NCBI GenBank assembly: GCA_020630775.1
Contig: JAHDIN010000006.1
Location: 23,696-87,695, forward strand
DNA from: Saprospiraceae bacterium
Lineage (GTDB): Bacteria > Bacteroidota > Bacteroidia > Chitinophagales > Saprospiraceae
Direction: 5' to 3'
DNA length: 64,000 nt
How positions within the stretch are numbered: the stretch's first letter is position 1; each line of letters begins with the position of its first letter. Below are positions 1 through 9,258 of the stretch, one piece after another. A model generated the notes under the pieces. That model worked only from the letters and a program-made list of their open reading frames with translations, made no database searches and was not told the origin of the DNA. The position numbers were made by a program, and so were the translations under genes.

Positions 1-61
1 TTGTTTGTGGGATTCGGTATATAGCTAAACGGATTTAAATGTATGAAGTTAAATTTTTGGC

Positions 62-439
62 TTACTTCTTTTCTTGCCTCAGGATCTTTTCCATCTTACG
101 ACCTTTTGCTAATTCATCAATGAGTTTTTCCATTTGTCGACATTGTTTGTATAATTCAAACTCTTCTTCTATTTCTTCGATTCTATAGCCACAAACAACA
201 CCTTTAATCATATATGCATTAGGATGAATTTTAGCTTTCTTAAAGAATGCTCTATAGGTTACTTTGTCAGCAATGAGTTTGTCTAAGGTCTTTTGATTCA
301 TGCCGGTAAACCATTTTAATACCTCGTCTAATTCTTCTTTCGTTCTGCCGTTTTTTACTAAACGATTGAGGTATAGGGGATAGATATTGCCAAAAATCAA
401 ATTGGCTACTTGTTCGTTTTTCTCGGCTGTTACTTTCAT
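62..439 (-). CDS. DUF2200 family protein
   Basis: The 125-residue product opens with MKVTAEKNE and ends with the run ELAKGRKMEKILRQ, both hallmarks of the DUF2200 family as I know it; the middle GVVCGYRIEEIEE also fits. The length is normal for the family. No biochemical function is established for DUF2200. There is no signal peptide or membrane segment, so it should be cytoplasmic. It stands alone on the minus strand, 57 bases from the next minus-strand gene, with no clear operon partner. Confidence 0.85.
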   Translation of the reverse strand: MKVTAEKNEQVANLIFGNIYPLYLNRLVKNGRTKEELDEVLKWFTGMNQKTLDKLIADKVTYRAFFKKAKIHPNAYMIKGVVCGYRIEEIEEEFELYKQCRQMEKLIDELAKGRKMEKILRQEKK

Positions 440-495
440 ATCGTTGTTGCTGTAAAATGATGCTTACTCAGAAGACTAAGGTTAAGGAAGCATTT

Positions 496-1095
496 TTAAG
501 GGTTAAATATATTTAAACTGTTCCAATAATGCCCCATTTGACCGCGCTGTCTCATTTTTTCTTTATCAATTTTATTTGGTAAGTTAACCTTATCCTGTTT
601 TAAAAGGAATTGCTTTATATGAGTGTAATTTTCAATTTGCTGAAATAATAGATCTAATCTGTCATAATGATAGAGCATCCATTTTAATTCAAAATCTAAC
701 TTGCCTTTTTCTATTATCTCATTTAGGATCTCGAATGTTTGGCTTTTTGCTTCTTCATCCAATATCACGATTCCAGAATGGCATGCTGGTTCAGCAATGC
801 CGTACCAAATGATAAATATTGCTCTTTTGAGGGCTTCTAGATTGCGATCGGCGATTAGTGTATAGTCTTTGTGTATCTTTTCATATGCATCTGCGATACC
901 AAAGTATACGACCATGTCATTCTTTTCTTCGGTGCTTCCTTCGAATGTTTGTAGGTGGTTGAGTAAGTCTAATTCTTTTTGTGCTAGGGTTTCTAGGTCC
1001 ATGATTTTGGTTATCTTATGACTAAGATATTGAACATTTGTAATTGGACTTAATATTGATAATGCATAATTAGATGATAGGTTAGGGGTATTCAT
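496..1095 (-). CDS. hypothetical protein, 199 aa
   Basis: I do not recognise a family. The protein is soluble, acidic and helix-rich, with no signal peptide. The first 31 residues read less like a folded domain than the rest, and the Met at residue 32 (MDLETLAQKE) is a reasonable alternative start near base 1002. The start codon at 1093-1095 lies directly beside the 25-base tandem repeat that begins at 1098, so any promoter would have to lie in or beyond that repeat. Confidence 0.6.
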   Translation of the reverse strand: MNTPNLSSNYALSILSPITNVQYLSHKITKIMDLETLAQKELDLLNHLQTFEGSTEEKNDMVVYFGIADAYEKIHKDYTLIADRNLEALKRAIFIIWYGIAEPACHSGIVILDEEAKSQTFEILNEIIEKGKLDFELKWMLYHYDRLDLLFQQIENYTHIKQFLLKQDKVNLPNKIDKEKMRQRGQMGHYWNSLNIFNP

Positions 1096-1097
1096 AT

Positions 1098-1345
1098 GTC
1101 GCCACTCTGTGGTTATTCGGGTTTAGTCACTCTGTGGCTAGGGTTGATCTAGGATGCTTTGTTGTTCGGGTGTTACCGTTCTGTGGCTATTTAGGTGTTG
1201 CTACTCTGTGGTTATCCAGGTGTCGTCACTCTTTGGTTATTCGGGTGTCGCCACTCTGTGGCTATACGTGTCTTGTCACTTTGTGGTTATTCGGTTGTCT
1301 CTACTTTGTGGTTTTTTTGGTGTTGCCACTCTGTGTCTAGGGTAA
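1098..1345. repeat. 25-base tandem repeat (about 10 units)
   Basis: Ten units with a period of 25 bases run without spacers; the third unit is slightly shorter. Clear unit starts are 1098, 1171, 1196, 1221, 1246, 1271, 1296 and 1321. The shared core is CACTCTGTGGTTATTCGGGT. Divergence between units is roughly 10-30 percent, and the last unit decays into unique sequence. All three plus-strand frames stay open for 60-70 codons here, which is a consequence of the repeat and not evidence of a gene. The array fills the gap between the 199-aa hypothetical gene and folE. Confidence 0.9.
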
Positions 1346-1460
1346 GTTTAGGTAGGTTGTGGCTTATGGGTGAACAATCGTTACCTAGAAGTCATTTTGA
1401 TGATTTTGGTTTTTAGGAGTTGTTTTCTTGGTTTGATGGGGTTGGTTGAAAGCTGGAAAA

Positions 1461-2144
1461 TTATTTCTCCAGCAATCTTAAAAATTCTTCTCTTTGGTGT
1501 GGTTCGTTGAATTTGCCTCCGTATTCCATGGTGACTGTAGAACTTTGGATATCTTTTATACCTCTGGCTTGTACGCACAAGTGCTCCGCATCTACGACGA
1601 CTATAACGTCATCTGTTTCTAATTCCTTTTTTAGATCATTGTAAATCTGAACTGTCATTCTTTCTTGTACCTGTGGACGTCTGCCGTAGTAATCAACAAT
1701 CCTATTAAGCTTTGATAAGCCAATCACCTTGCCAGATGAGATATAGCCAACATGTGCAATCCCTGTTATTGGTAGGAAATGATGTTCGCATGAAGAACGT
1801 AAGGTGATGTTCTTTTCGATTAACATTTTACCATAGCCGTACTTATTGTCGAAAACAGAGATATTAGGTCTGTTTTTTGGATCTAGTCCAGCAAAGATTT
1901 CTTTCACATACATTTTAGCTACGCGATAAGGTGTACCTTTAAGGCTGTCATCATTTAGGTCTAAACCTAATGTTTCCATAATGACTGCAAAGCAGTCTTG
2001 AATAATTTTGATTTTTTCATCATCGGTTTTGTCAAAAGCATCAGCTCTCATTGGTGTTTCGATGCTTGTCATAACGTGGTTGTCACCTTCAATTTCGATT
2101 TTTAATTTGTCTGCTACACGCATAATTTCATTTGTATTGGCCAA
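1461..2144 (-). CDS. folE: GTP cyclohydrolase I (FolE)
   Basis: This enzyme converts GTP to 7,8-dihydroneopterin triphosphate, the first step of tetrahydrofolate synthesis. The zinc-binding CEHHFLP motif lies at residues 119-125, with the second cysteine in AEHLCVQARG (Cys190). The conserved GLSKLNRIVDYYGRRPQVQE and SSTVTMEYGGKF segments follow in the usual order. The length (about 220 aa) is normal for the family. The longest frame starts with TTG at 2142-2144; the ATG seven codons later (2121-2123, MRVADKL) is an equally good start. It is monocistronic as far as the flanks show. Confidence 0.95.
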   Translation of the reverse strand: MANTNEIMRVADKLKIEIEGDNHVMTSIETPMRADAFDKTDDEKIKIIQDCFAVIMETLGLDLNDDSLKGTPYRVAKMYVKEIFAGLDPKNRPNISVFDNKYGYGKMLIEKNITLRSSCEHHFLPITGIAHVGYISSGKVIGLSKLNRIVDYYGRRPQVQERMTVQIYNDLKKELETDDVIVVVDAEHLCVQARGIKDIQSSTVTMEYGGKFNEPHQREEFLRLLEK

Positions 2145-2362
2145 AACAATATTGTTACGCAGGTGCCAATTATGGCTGCATATAGTTTATCTATCGCCTT
2201 GGTTGTGTTAATGTTTAATTGAATATTTCCTAAATCGTGTATAAAACATCACATTTTGAAAAAGGTTTTATGGAGTGGGGTATATAGATGAATTTAATTT
2301 GTTGTAGTTAACTTTTCATAAATAGTATTCCATCAATCAAACCAAGTAATATCAAGCCTTTT

Positions 2363-2422
2363 AGCAACTGAGTCCTCGAACAACCGAGCCCACGAGTCTC
2401 TGAGCCCCCGAGCCCCCGAGAA
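2363..2422. repeat. imperfect CCGAG-type simple repeat in intergenic gap
   Basis: The roughly 300-base gap between folE and the parvulin-like gene (2145-2443) holds no convincing gene. Its distal part is an imperfect short-period repeat built on ACCGAGCCC and CCCCCGAG. Similar CCGAGCAAC runs occur at 47097-47150 and 53758-53786, so this is one member of a dispersed family of simple-sequence islands in the window. Confidence 0.65.
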
Positions 2423-2443
2423 ACCTTTACCCCGTTCAAGACA

Positions 2444-3100
2444 TCACTTTCCTAAACAATCCTCCCGCAAAACCTTTATTAATTCCACCGACGGAAAAGC
2501 TTCTACGTCATGTGTTTGAAGCACTACTTGCCATTGTTTACTAAGGTCTACTAACTTGTAAATTTGACCTTGTTGATGTTTTCTGAGGGCACGTTGCAAT
2601 TGTATTTTCCAAGTATCTAGAGCAACCCAGCCGGTATCTCCATCGTTCTCCTTTAACTTACTGTGAGTGTTAAGTAACTCGTCGAATGTAACGCCATCAT
2701 TGTATGCTTCAATTATTTTGTCGGCTGTTTCTTCATTGTTGTCCTTCAATGTAATGATACGTACTCTTCCAAAATCCTTCTCTTTCATGGACCTTAGTTT
2801 GACTACACCACAGGTGTTATCGTCATTCACTAAAAATTCTGAAACTTCACCTTCTTTTAATTGTTGTGATGCTTTTTCCAAAACAGTTTTCAAGTCAGAT
2901 ATTCTATGGCTGGTGGAACTGATTTCATAGTTTCTGAAATGCTTCCTTTTGAATCTTATGAAATCAAAATTGGGTTGTTGTAAATCTTCGATGATGGCAG
3001 TAAATTCTTCTTTGTGTAGATTAGTATATGCTTTTCGTGTACAACTTGTTTGTATTATAACTCCACCAAATAAAAGTAGTATGTGCAAATATATTTTCAT
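2444..3100 (-). CDS. parvulin-like peptidyl-prolyl isomerase lipoprotein
   Basis: The N-terminus is a lipoprotein signal (hydrophobic run, then QTSC at residues 17-20). Residues ~110-205 resemble a PpiC/parvulin domain: a beta strand (RVRIITLK), a helix with GVTFDELLNTHSKLKEN, DGDTGWVALDTW in place of the usual GGDLGW, then the HQQGQIYKLVDLSKQWQVV segment before the last strand. Such proteins assist folding of outer-membrane and periplasmic proteins. Catalytic activity is uncertain because the motifs are divergent. It is followed 47 bases away by the next minus-strand reading frame. Confidence 0.6.
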   Translation of the reverse strand: MKIYLHILLLFGGVIIQTSCTRKAYTNLHKEEFTAIIEDLQQPNFDFIRFKRKHFRNYEISSTSHRISDLKTVLEKASQQLKEGEVSEFLVNDDNTCGVVKLRSMKEKDFGRVRIITLKDNNEETADKIIEAYNDGVTFDELLNTHSKLKENDGDTGWVALDTWKIQLQRALRKHQQGQIYKLVDLSKQWQVVLQTHDVEAFPSVELIKVLREDCLGK

Positions 3101-3147
3101 GATTAAAAACTATAGCCGTAAGTGGATTGTCTTAAAGAACCAAGGTT

Positions 3148-4554
3148 TTATTTTTTTACAATTTTAATATTGTGGATTTCATTATCCTTAGATTTTATTC
3201 TCAGGAAATATAGACCTGCATTCAAATTTGATATATCTAGTCGATTATTATCTGATCTTATTGGATGTACATAACCATTCATGTCAATTAATGTTACTGC
3301 ACTTGGAAGCTCAATGTTGTTGATTACAAACTGTCCAGAGCTAGGGTTAGGATATACCTCTATCTTTTTATCAAGTAACTCTTGTTTTGCTGAACTAATG
3401 ACACCTCTGTTTTCAAAAACTACAAATGACTGTTCTAAAATCGCGTTTACGAATACATCAAGATTACCATCTTCGTTATAGTCGTAAATGGTTAGCCAAT
3501 CTTCTGCAGCTTGCTCAAAAGAATTTGTGAATGAAACGCCTTCGAATTGCACTTTACCTACAGTCTTGGGTGCTCCAAAAGTACCATCACCGTTACTAAT
3601 GAGTATACTGGCTTTGAGTGAGTCGAAACTCTCATTTTCGAGGTAGATCAAATCAGGATTCAGATCATTATTCATGTCCGCAGTTTTTATGCTAAAAATC
3701 CTTCCTGTATCAACAATTTTTTGTGCGTTTGAAAAACTGCCAGATTCATTGACTAATACATTAAGGTCATTGCCATTAAAACCTGTGATAATTATATCTA
3801 AATCCCCATCATTATCAACATCATTAGCACTGATTAAAGATTCTGGATTTGATACACTTATGTCTTGTTCTGTGTACGACCCGTTGCCATTATTCATTTG
3901 GATAATTAATCGATTGCCGCCAAAGATGTCTTGGATGTATGCGAAGTCAGTAAGACCATCCTGATTTAAATCAAATGCTTGGGCACCTTTTAGTTCTGAA
4001 CTAGAAAAGAATGAATCGTTAGATTGAATCGACTGATCATCATTAAGGTAATAAACATGAATGGTCTCTGTAAAGGCACCTCCCGAAAAAGTCAAATCTC
4101 TAGACAATATATCCACTATGCCATCATTATTATAGTCCGCTGCTCGATAGATTCTTCCCTCTAAAGGTGCCGTTGCTGGATTACTCTGATCTGCAAACTC
4201 AGTTTCGGAAACACCAAGCTTTATTTGGAAGTGACCGAGTATGTCTGAAAGGTTATCTCCATCATGATCAAAAGCATCAACTACAAAACCTGATAATTCG
4301 CCTATATTACCTATTTCTATTACTTGGTCATTTTCAAACTTGTATAAAGTGAGGACTTCATCAATATGTGCGAGAAAATGTAATTGTCCGTTAAGCACTT
4401 TTGCATAAACAACATCTTCTACATTCTGGATGTCGTTATTGCCGATAGATGCGCCAAGGTCATTAATTAATACTCTTTTGTTGGCAAACTCTTGAGAATA
4501 ATTTGTTTGTAGAAAAAGAAAAAAGAAAGCTGTGTTAAGTAGAAGTTGTTTCAT
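3148..4554 (-). CDS. secreted FG-GAP/VCBS-repeat protein with T9SS sorting domain
   Basis: A signal peptide (MKQLLLNTAFFFLFLQTNYSQ) precedes a mature part with repeated calcium-binding-like motifs: DHDGDNLSD, DYNNDGIVD, DLNQDGLTD, DVDNDGDLD, DMNNDLNPD and DYNEDGNLD. This is the pattern of FG-GAP/VCBS beta-propeller repeats. The last ~75 residues (EVYPNPSSGQFVINN to the basic end IKIVKK) match a type A type IX secretion sorting domain. The product should therefore be exported across the outer membrane and be cell-surface bound or released. The ligand is unknown. Confidence 0.85.
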   Translation of the reverse strand: MKQLLLNTAFFFLFLQTNYSQEFANKRVLINDLGASIGNNDIQNVEDVVYAKVLNGQLHFLAHIDEVLTLYKFENDQVIEIGNIGELSGFVVDAFDHDGDNLSDILGHFQIKLGVSETEFADQSNPATAPLEGRIYRAADYNNDGIVDILSRDLTFSGGAFTETIHVYYLNDDQSIQSNDSFFSSSELKGAQAFDLNQDGLTDFAYIQDIFGGNRLIIQMNNGNGSYTEQDISVSNPESLISANDVDNDGDLDIIITGFNGNDLNVLVNESGSFSNAQKIVDTGRIFSIKTADMNNDLNPDLIYLENESFDSLKASILISNGDGTFGAPKTVGKVQFEGVSFTNSFEQAAEDWLTIYDYNEDGNLDVFVNAILEQSFVVFENRGVISSAKQELLDKKIEVYPNPSSGQFVINNIELPSAVTLIDMNGYVHPIRSDNNRLDISNLNAGLYFLRIKSKDNEIHNIKIVKK

Positions 4555-4690
4555 GTTTTGTTTGTTTGATTAATTGGCGAGCTTCATAGTTTGGTAAAAT
4601 GGCTGCTAATTTATAGTCTACTTTCAAAACAATTAAGGTAGGCATTTATTTCGTCATCATAATGACCTCCCTTAAATACATCACATTATA

Positions 4691-5737
4691 TTATGGAATA
4701 AACCTCTCAAATTCCTGACCATTAAACCTATAAGCACCATGCTCATGTGTCCCTAACCAAAGTTGGCCGATATTATCTTTGTAAATACTGAAAATGGGGA
4801 TTTGCTCTGATTGTTCTTTAACTGTATAATGTTTAATTGCTGTGCCATCATATCTCCATACACCATCTAGATATGTAACAAACCATAAATGGTCATTATC
4901 ATCTCTTACAATAGATAAGTATTCGTCTAATGGACCGTCTGGTTGTCCATCAAGACTGCCAATGCTTTCTTTTCTGGTATAGAAATTTTTACTATTTAAA
5001 GTTGAACTGTCATAAATGCTGTAGGTGTTTTCTGTATTGAACCAAAAATCACCGTGTTTATCTTCGGTAATTGAACGGACACCGTTAGCACCTTCATTTC
5101 GAAATTCAGTTACATCTTCCTCAGTGATCCATTCAAAAGACTGTCCGTCATAGCGACAGACACCAACTGGATTTGTCCCAAACCAAATATTATTTCTACT
5201 GTCTTTGTAAATGCTATAGACTTCAAATGGTACGGGGAAGTTTGATGGTTGAGCTAGATTCAATTCATGTAGAATGGTGCCGTCATATCGATAGACTTTC
5301 TCGTTTCTGTATGCATGTTTAAACCATAAGTCAGTTGATTGCAGTCTCCAGTCTTTGCTAGGAGTAGACTCAAGCGTTGTAAAGCCTTTGCCATTAAATT
5401 GAACTATTGTTGAGTAGGGATGACAACTAGTGAAATATAAATTTCCTGATGTATCTTCATCTATGGCATCAATTCGATTATTAGCTAAGCCGTCTGCTGT
5501 GGTGTAATTAATTAATGTTTCTCCATCGTATTTATAAACGCCAGTGTCCCAACTCCCAAACCAATAGTTATTATTCTGATCTTGATGAATCACCATGATG
5601 CTTTTGCCTAACTGATTGACGGTGTCGCCTTTAATGGTATTTTGAATTGCGGTTGGTTGAATCGTTGTTTTGGTATGGCATGAGGATAAATTTAATGCGA
5701 CGCTTAGTAAAAGTATAATAGAGAAGAGTAAATGCAT
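4691..5737 (-). CDS. two-component-regulator-propeller lipoprotein
   Basis: A lipoprotein signal (LSVALNLSSC) is followed by seven or so propeller units of the Reg_prop type, recognisable by repeated NNYWFGSWDTGVYKYDG, NNIWFGTNPVGVCRYDG, DHLWFVTYLDGVWRYDG and GQLWLGTHEHGAYRFNG segments. In hybrid two-component systems of Bacteroidota this propeller is the periplasmic sensor; here it stands alone with no membrane span, HAMP, kinase or DNA-binding domain. It is probably a membrane-anchored propeller of unknown ligand. A related propeller with a sorting domain lies at 28945-30174. Confidence 0.8.
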   Translation of the reverse strand: MHLLFSIILLLSVALNLSSCHTKTTIQPTAIQNTIKGDTVNQLGKSIMVIHQDQNNNYWFGSWDTGVYKYDGETLINYTTADGLANNRIDAIDEDTSGNLYFTSCHPYSTIVQFNGKGFTTLESTPSKDWRLQSTDLWFKHAYRNEKVYRYDGTILHELNLAQPSNFPVPFEVYSIYKDSRNNIWFGTNPVGVCRYDGQSFEWITEEDVTEFRNEGANGVRSITEDKHGDFWFNTENTYSIYDSSTLNSKNFYTRKESIGSLDGQPDGPLDEYLSIVRDDNDHLWFVTYLDGVWRYDGTAIKHYTVKEQSEQIPIFSIYKDNIGQLWLGTHEHGAYRFNGQEFERFIP

Positions 5738-5827
5738 TGATTGTTGTTTTGATTTAGAAATTAATGATTAAGCGCGCTTGTTCCAAAGCAAATAAAATGA
5801 TTTTACGTTGTATTATTAGTCACTATT

Positions 5828-6406
5828 TTACTTCAGATAATACATCTTCCTTCTCATAATCCTATTAAATCTACAGAATTTAATCTGTTGTGGCTTGAAA
5901 TTCTTTTTCTGTTTGGTGATGTTACCAATCACTTTATTATCCTTCACTTCTAAAATACCTGGATCGCATACATGGTATTCAACGATAGGGTAGTTAGGTA
6001 AAATGGATTGAAGATCTATTGCATTATCAGGGTTGTTTTCTTTTTCGTAAATACTCGAATTATAACTTGTTAAATTTTTTTCTAAAGTCGTTTTTAAAAT
6101 GAGTTCTGTCCCTATTGGATAACCTTCAATGTTTGTTTGGCAAGCACTTGTACTGCCATTCCCATAGAGTAGGGTGTCGACTTGCAGGTCATTCTGGTAC
6201 CAATGTTCGACTTTTATAACAGTATAGCTAAAAAAGAAAGCAGTTTGCTTTAATGCTTCAGGTTGCTTGATAACCTTGATTACCTTTCCTTTAAATATGA
6301 TTTGATTGGCTTTTAATTCTTCGGTGAAATTATTGGGCCCAAAACACGAACAGGCGAATGCTTGATAGCTTAATAGTAGGAATAGAATTAGTAGAAAACC
6401 TTTCAT
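5828..6406 (-). CDS. secreted NTR/TIMP-like protein beginning ACSCFG
   Basis: A signal peptide (to QAFA) is followed immediately by CSC, the arrangement seen in netrin-like/TIMP-like proteins whose mature N-terminus starts with cysteine. The segment IIFKGKVIKVIKQPEA and later GTELILKTTLEK fit the OB-fold beta strands of that family. The last ~40 residues are basic and unlike the rest. A second protein with the same CxCS start is at 16934-17893. The assignment is by pattern only, and the function is unknown. Confidence 0.5.
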   Translation of the reverse strand: MKGFLLILFLLLSYQAFACSCFGPNNFTEELKANQIIFKGKVIKVIKQPEALKQTAFFFSYTVIKVEHWYQNDLQVDTLLYGNGSTSACQTNIEGYPIGTELILKTTLEKNLTSYNSSIYEKENNPDNAIDLQSILPNYPIVEYHVCDPGILEVKDNKVIGNITKQKKNFKPQQIKFCRFNRIMRRKMYYLK

Positions 6407-6438
6407 GCATTTTTTTTATCGAATCTAATGATTTTAAT

Positions 6439-7098
6439 TTACTCAATAATTAAGTCAAATCTTCCACTCGAGTAACACGCTCTGAGATTAGTTGTATAAC
6501 ACCCGGTTTGATTCTTTGAAATTCTGATTTTATTTCCTCCCCATCCCAGCAGATAACTTAGTCGGCATATGGGTTTTTCTTGCTTTACATCATTTTCATC
6601 AAATAATTCAATATCTGTTTGAGTGCCAGCGTATGGAAATATGATGGTAAAACTATCCTGACAAATCTTTTCTGTTTCGATTAGAAATGTCTCAGAAATA
6701 CTATTAATCTCATAATGTCCAAAATGTATGGGGATATTATATGTCTTATAATTTGAGTTGTCTGTTTCAAATTGCAAATATTTATTCAGTTGTTGCATAG
6801 GTACAATAGATTCAATTTTGAGTCTATAATTCTTCTCTGGATTGTAATGAATCGTATCTTTTTTTGTTAAAATACGACCATTCAGTTTTAGTATAATCGA
6901 ATCTAGATTAGATTCATAATTGAATAATTTCAAGTGTTGCTTTGGGTATATGAAAAGTCTAGTCTCAGATACGAAACTGGAAGAAACACAATCTTGCTGA
7001 GTTATAAATGCATTTGAAGCCTCTTTTTGTGCTAAGCTAAAATTATTGAATGAGCAGACTATATAAAGCATTATACTTATTGATCTTGCTGATTTCAT
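6439..7098 (-). CDS. secreted hypothetical protein, 219 aa
   Basis: A probable signal peptide (MKSARSISIMLYIVCSFNNFSLAQ) leads into a beta-rich mature region with four or more cysteines (DCVSSS, KICQDS, PICRLS, GCYTTNLRACYSS). I do not recognise a domain and there is no sorting domain at the C-terminus, so it is likely periplasmic. It starts 341 bases (minus-strand order) after the broken outer-membrane protein gene at 7238-7876; the two need not be co-transcribed. Confidence 0.55.
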   Translation of the reverse strand: MKSARSISIMLYIVCSFNNFSLAQKEASNAFITQQDCVSSSFVSETRLFIYPKQHLKLFNYESNLDSIILKLNGRILTKKDTIHYNPEKNYRLKIESIVPMQQLNKYLQFETDNSNYKTYNIPIHFGHYEINSISETFLIETEKICQDSFTIIFPYAGTQTDIELFDENDVKQEKPICRLSYLLGWGGNKIRISKNQTGCYTTNLRACYSSGRFDLIIE

Positions 7099-7237
7099 TC
7101 AGTATTATTTGATTATTGAAAGCTATTTGGCTATGATGAAAGCCTTCAGATTTTATTTCTAGATGAATTATATAACGGCTATGTTGTGAAATAATTTTAA
7201 TTATTGTTTAGAATCGTTTTTCAATTAAACAAATGAC

Positions 7238-7876
7238 TTAAAACTTTATGCCCAAATAGAGATTAGGTTCAATTAAAAAGAAATTGCTCCACTTATCTTC
7301 TTCAATCTAAAATGCATGAGGAACATTGGTATTCACCGGCCAGTGATTGACGTGTAACTGTGGCTCTAAAAAAAAAAATCTTTTATTCTTGAATAGTGGA
7401 ATATGATAGCCGATATGGTATGAATTATAGAGTTTAAAACCACTGCTTATTGTTGTATTGTGGCTATCGAGATAAGTCGTTTTTTTAGCCATCACTTCCA
7501 AAGTTGTAAATAGACTTTTCCATAGTTTACGTTGATAAGTAATGCCCATTCCTGTTTCTCTTAATCTGCCAGGGTAAAATGCCTGACGATCTAAAAACGC
7601 ATCATTCCAAATAGGTATGCCCATTGGTGCAAACAACTTCCATGTAGCTAGCTTGATACCTATAGCATCTTTTTCTGTTAAGTGATATCGGGTTTGTACT
7701 TCATAGTGTTGCGTGTTTGTTTCTTCGTTACCAAAATTACTTAGTGATAGCCAAGTGGTGAAAAAAGAAAATTGGGATTGTGATTTTGGATCGGCGTCGG
7801 TGCACATAGTCTGTGCATGTCCACTTTCTCCAATATGTATAATCAATACAATTAATATCAGCTTGCTAAATTTCAT
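7238..7876 (-). pseudogene. outer-membrane beta-barrel-like protein with in-frame TAG
   Basis: The frame opens with a signal peptide (MKFSKLILIVLIIHIGESGHAQ; an upstream start near 7936 is possible) and continues as alternating aromatic/polar beta strands typical of a small barrel. It stops at TAG (7307-7309) after VNTNVPHAF. The same frame then continues without interruption as IEEDKWSNFFLIEPNLYLGIKF and ends at TAA (7238-7240). That extension is a classic last barrel strand ending in Phe. The simplest reading is a single nonsense change that removes the closing strand; readthrough or a sequencing error are alternatives. Confidence 0.7.
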
Positions 7877-8112
7877 TCTGTAAATTTTAATTGAATAAGA
7901 TTTAGTGAAGATCTTGAAGTAAGATTCGAAAGTCATTGACTTGGGTTAAGAAGCCAAATTCTGATGAATTGTAGAAAATGATTTAGTTGTCCATCTAGAT
8001 GTTTCTATATTGATTGCAGTTTTTGTGTTTGTCCTGTAACACCAGTAGTTAATTAATGATGGGGGAAAGTCTACGTTAAAAACATATACATGATGAAAAT
8101 AAAAGTAGCCAT

Positions 8113-8478
8113 TTACTTATTAAGTGCCAGAATATCATTTTTAATTTGAATGATACTATCCTTCCAAGTACGTTGCACCTCAATCATCTCTTCATCAGTA
8201 ACGGCATAAGTCATTCTGCTATGATTATGATTGCAATTGCTGTGGTCGTGTTCAATACCCTCAATTTCGATCATATTTTTTAACCACTCATCCTTTTTTC
8301 GTTTCACTGCTGACATGTCTGACACGTTTTGTTGAATCAGGGTATCTACTTCTTTCGATATTTCAAGCGCCTCTAATTGAATGCTGTGTGCTTTTTTTAA
8401 TGCTTCAGACACTTCATGATTGTGCTTGCACGAGATAAACGTGAGCACAATGAATAATAAGTACAAAACATTTTTCAT
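8113..8478 (-). CDS. small lipoprotein with His-rich segment
   Basis: The start is placed at MKNVLYLLFIVLTFISC, a textbook lipoprotein signal with its lipobox cysteine; the longer frame to 8553 adds 25 residues in front that do not look exported. The mature part is helical, with one histidine cluster (IEHDHSNCNHNHSR) that could bind metal. I do not recognise a family, although short helical lipoproteins of this kind with a central HxHxxCxHxH run are common in Bacteroidota. No operon partner is evident. Confidence 0.6.
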   Translation of the reverse strand: MKNVLYLLFIVLTFISCKHNHEVSEALKKAHSIQLEALEISKEVDTLIQQNVSDMSAVKRKKDEWLKNMIEIEGIEHDHSNCNHNHSRMTYAVTDEEMIEVQRTWKDSIIQIKNDILALNK

Positions 8479-8619
8479 AGGCTTTCTATTTCGAAGTATA
8501 AACATATCTATTTTCAACGCCACCAATGATACCTGTTGTCCATTTTTTTTCATCCATCGTATGTGTGTTTCAATAAAGATGAAGAAGGTTGCTAAAATTA
8601 TATTTTTGATTAATCATAT

Positions 8620-9258
8620 TTATTCGCATGTCAATACAATCTGTGACGAGGCATTCAGGACATACTCGCCTTGACTTTTCTTCTTACCTTTTAGATTTCC
8701 TACTATTTGTTTGAGTTTATTTAAGCTGTTTTCTCCAGATGAACATGCTCCACTTGATACTTGTGCCAATATGAGGTTGTAATAAAGATCAGGATTGTTT
8801 GCATCTTTCTTAATTGCAAATTGAGAAAGGCTAATTGATTTATCATATTCTGCAGTCTTCGCGTAAACTAGTGCTAATCCTACAATTGCTGGATAATAGA
8901 GACTGTCGGATAATTTAATTGATTGATTATATAATTCAATAGACTTTTCGAGGTTTGAATTGTGAACTTCAACATTTGCAATATTGGAGATTATCACGGG
9001 GTTATTAGGTTCTAGTTCATTGGCCTCTTTTAGTAAAGCATCTGCTTTTGCTACATTTCCATTCTGTGCGAACCTTATAGCTTTTGTATTGAGATTCTTT
9101 GCATCTAATGATTGAAATTCGAACTCCGCTTTAGAGTCGACTTTGTGTGTTGATTCATTAGCCGGGATAGTAAAATAATCATTGTCGGTATTATTTGGAG
9201 CATTCCTGCATGAACTTAAAAGAAGTATAAATGCGATGTGTTTTGTCTTAATTTTCAT
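8620..9258 (-). CDS. TPR-repeat lipoprotein
   Basis: A lipoprotein signal (IAFILLLSSC) is followed from about residue 55 by tetratricopeptide repeats: NTKAIRFAQNGNVAKADALLKEANELEPNN, then SNIANVEVHNSNLEKSIELYNQSIKL and ALVYAKTAEYDKSISLSQFAIKKDANNPD. These form protein-protein interaction scaffolds at the membrane. The C-terminal 40 residues contain two cysteines (SSGACSSGE) and a basic stretch. The partner is unknown. Confidence 0.75.
   Translation of the reverse strand: MKIKTKHIAFILLLSSCRNAPNNTDNDYFTIPANESTHKVDSKAEFEFQSLDAKNLNTKAIRFAQNGNVAKADALLKEANELEPNNPVIISNIANVEVHNSNLEKSIELYNQSIKLSDSLYYPAIVGLALVYAKTAEYDKSISLSQFAIKKDANNPDLYYNLILAQVSSGACSSGENSLNKLKQIVGNLKGKKKSQGEYVLNASSQIVLTCE

Noticed and set aside
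1098..1345. CRISPR-like array.
   Set aside because: The 25-base units are contiguous with no unique spacers, and no cas gene is nearby.
1134..1416. Three overlapping plus-strand frames of 63-73 codons in the tandem repeat.
   Set aside because: They result from a 25-base repeat without stop codons and show no protein-like features.
2667..3167. Plus-strand frames of 72-87 codons opposite the parvulin-like gene.
   Set aside because: They are shadows of a gene with lipoprotein signal and domain pattern on the other strand.
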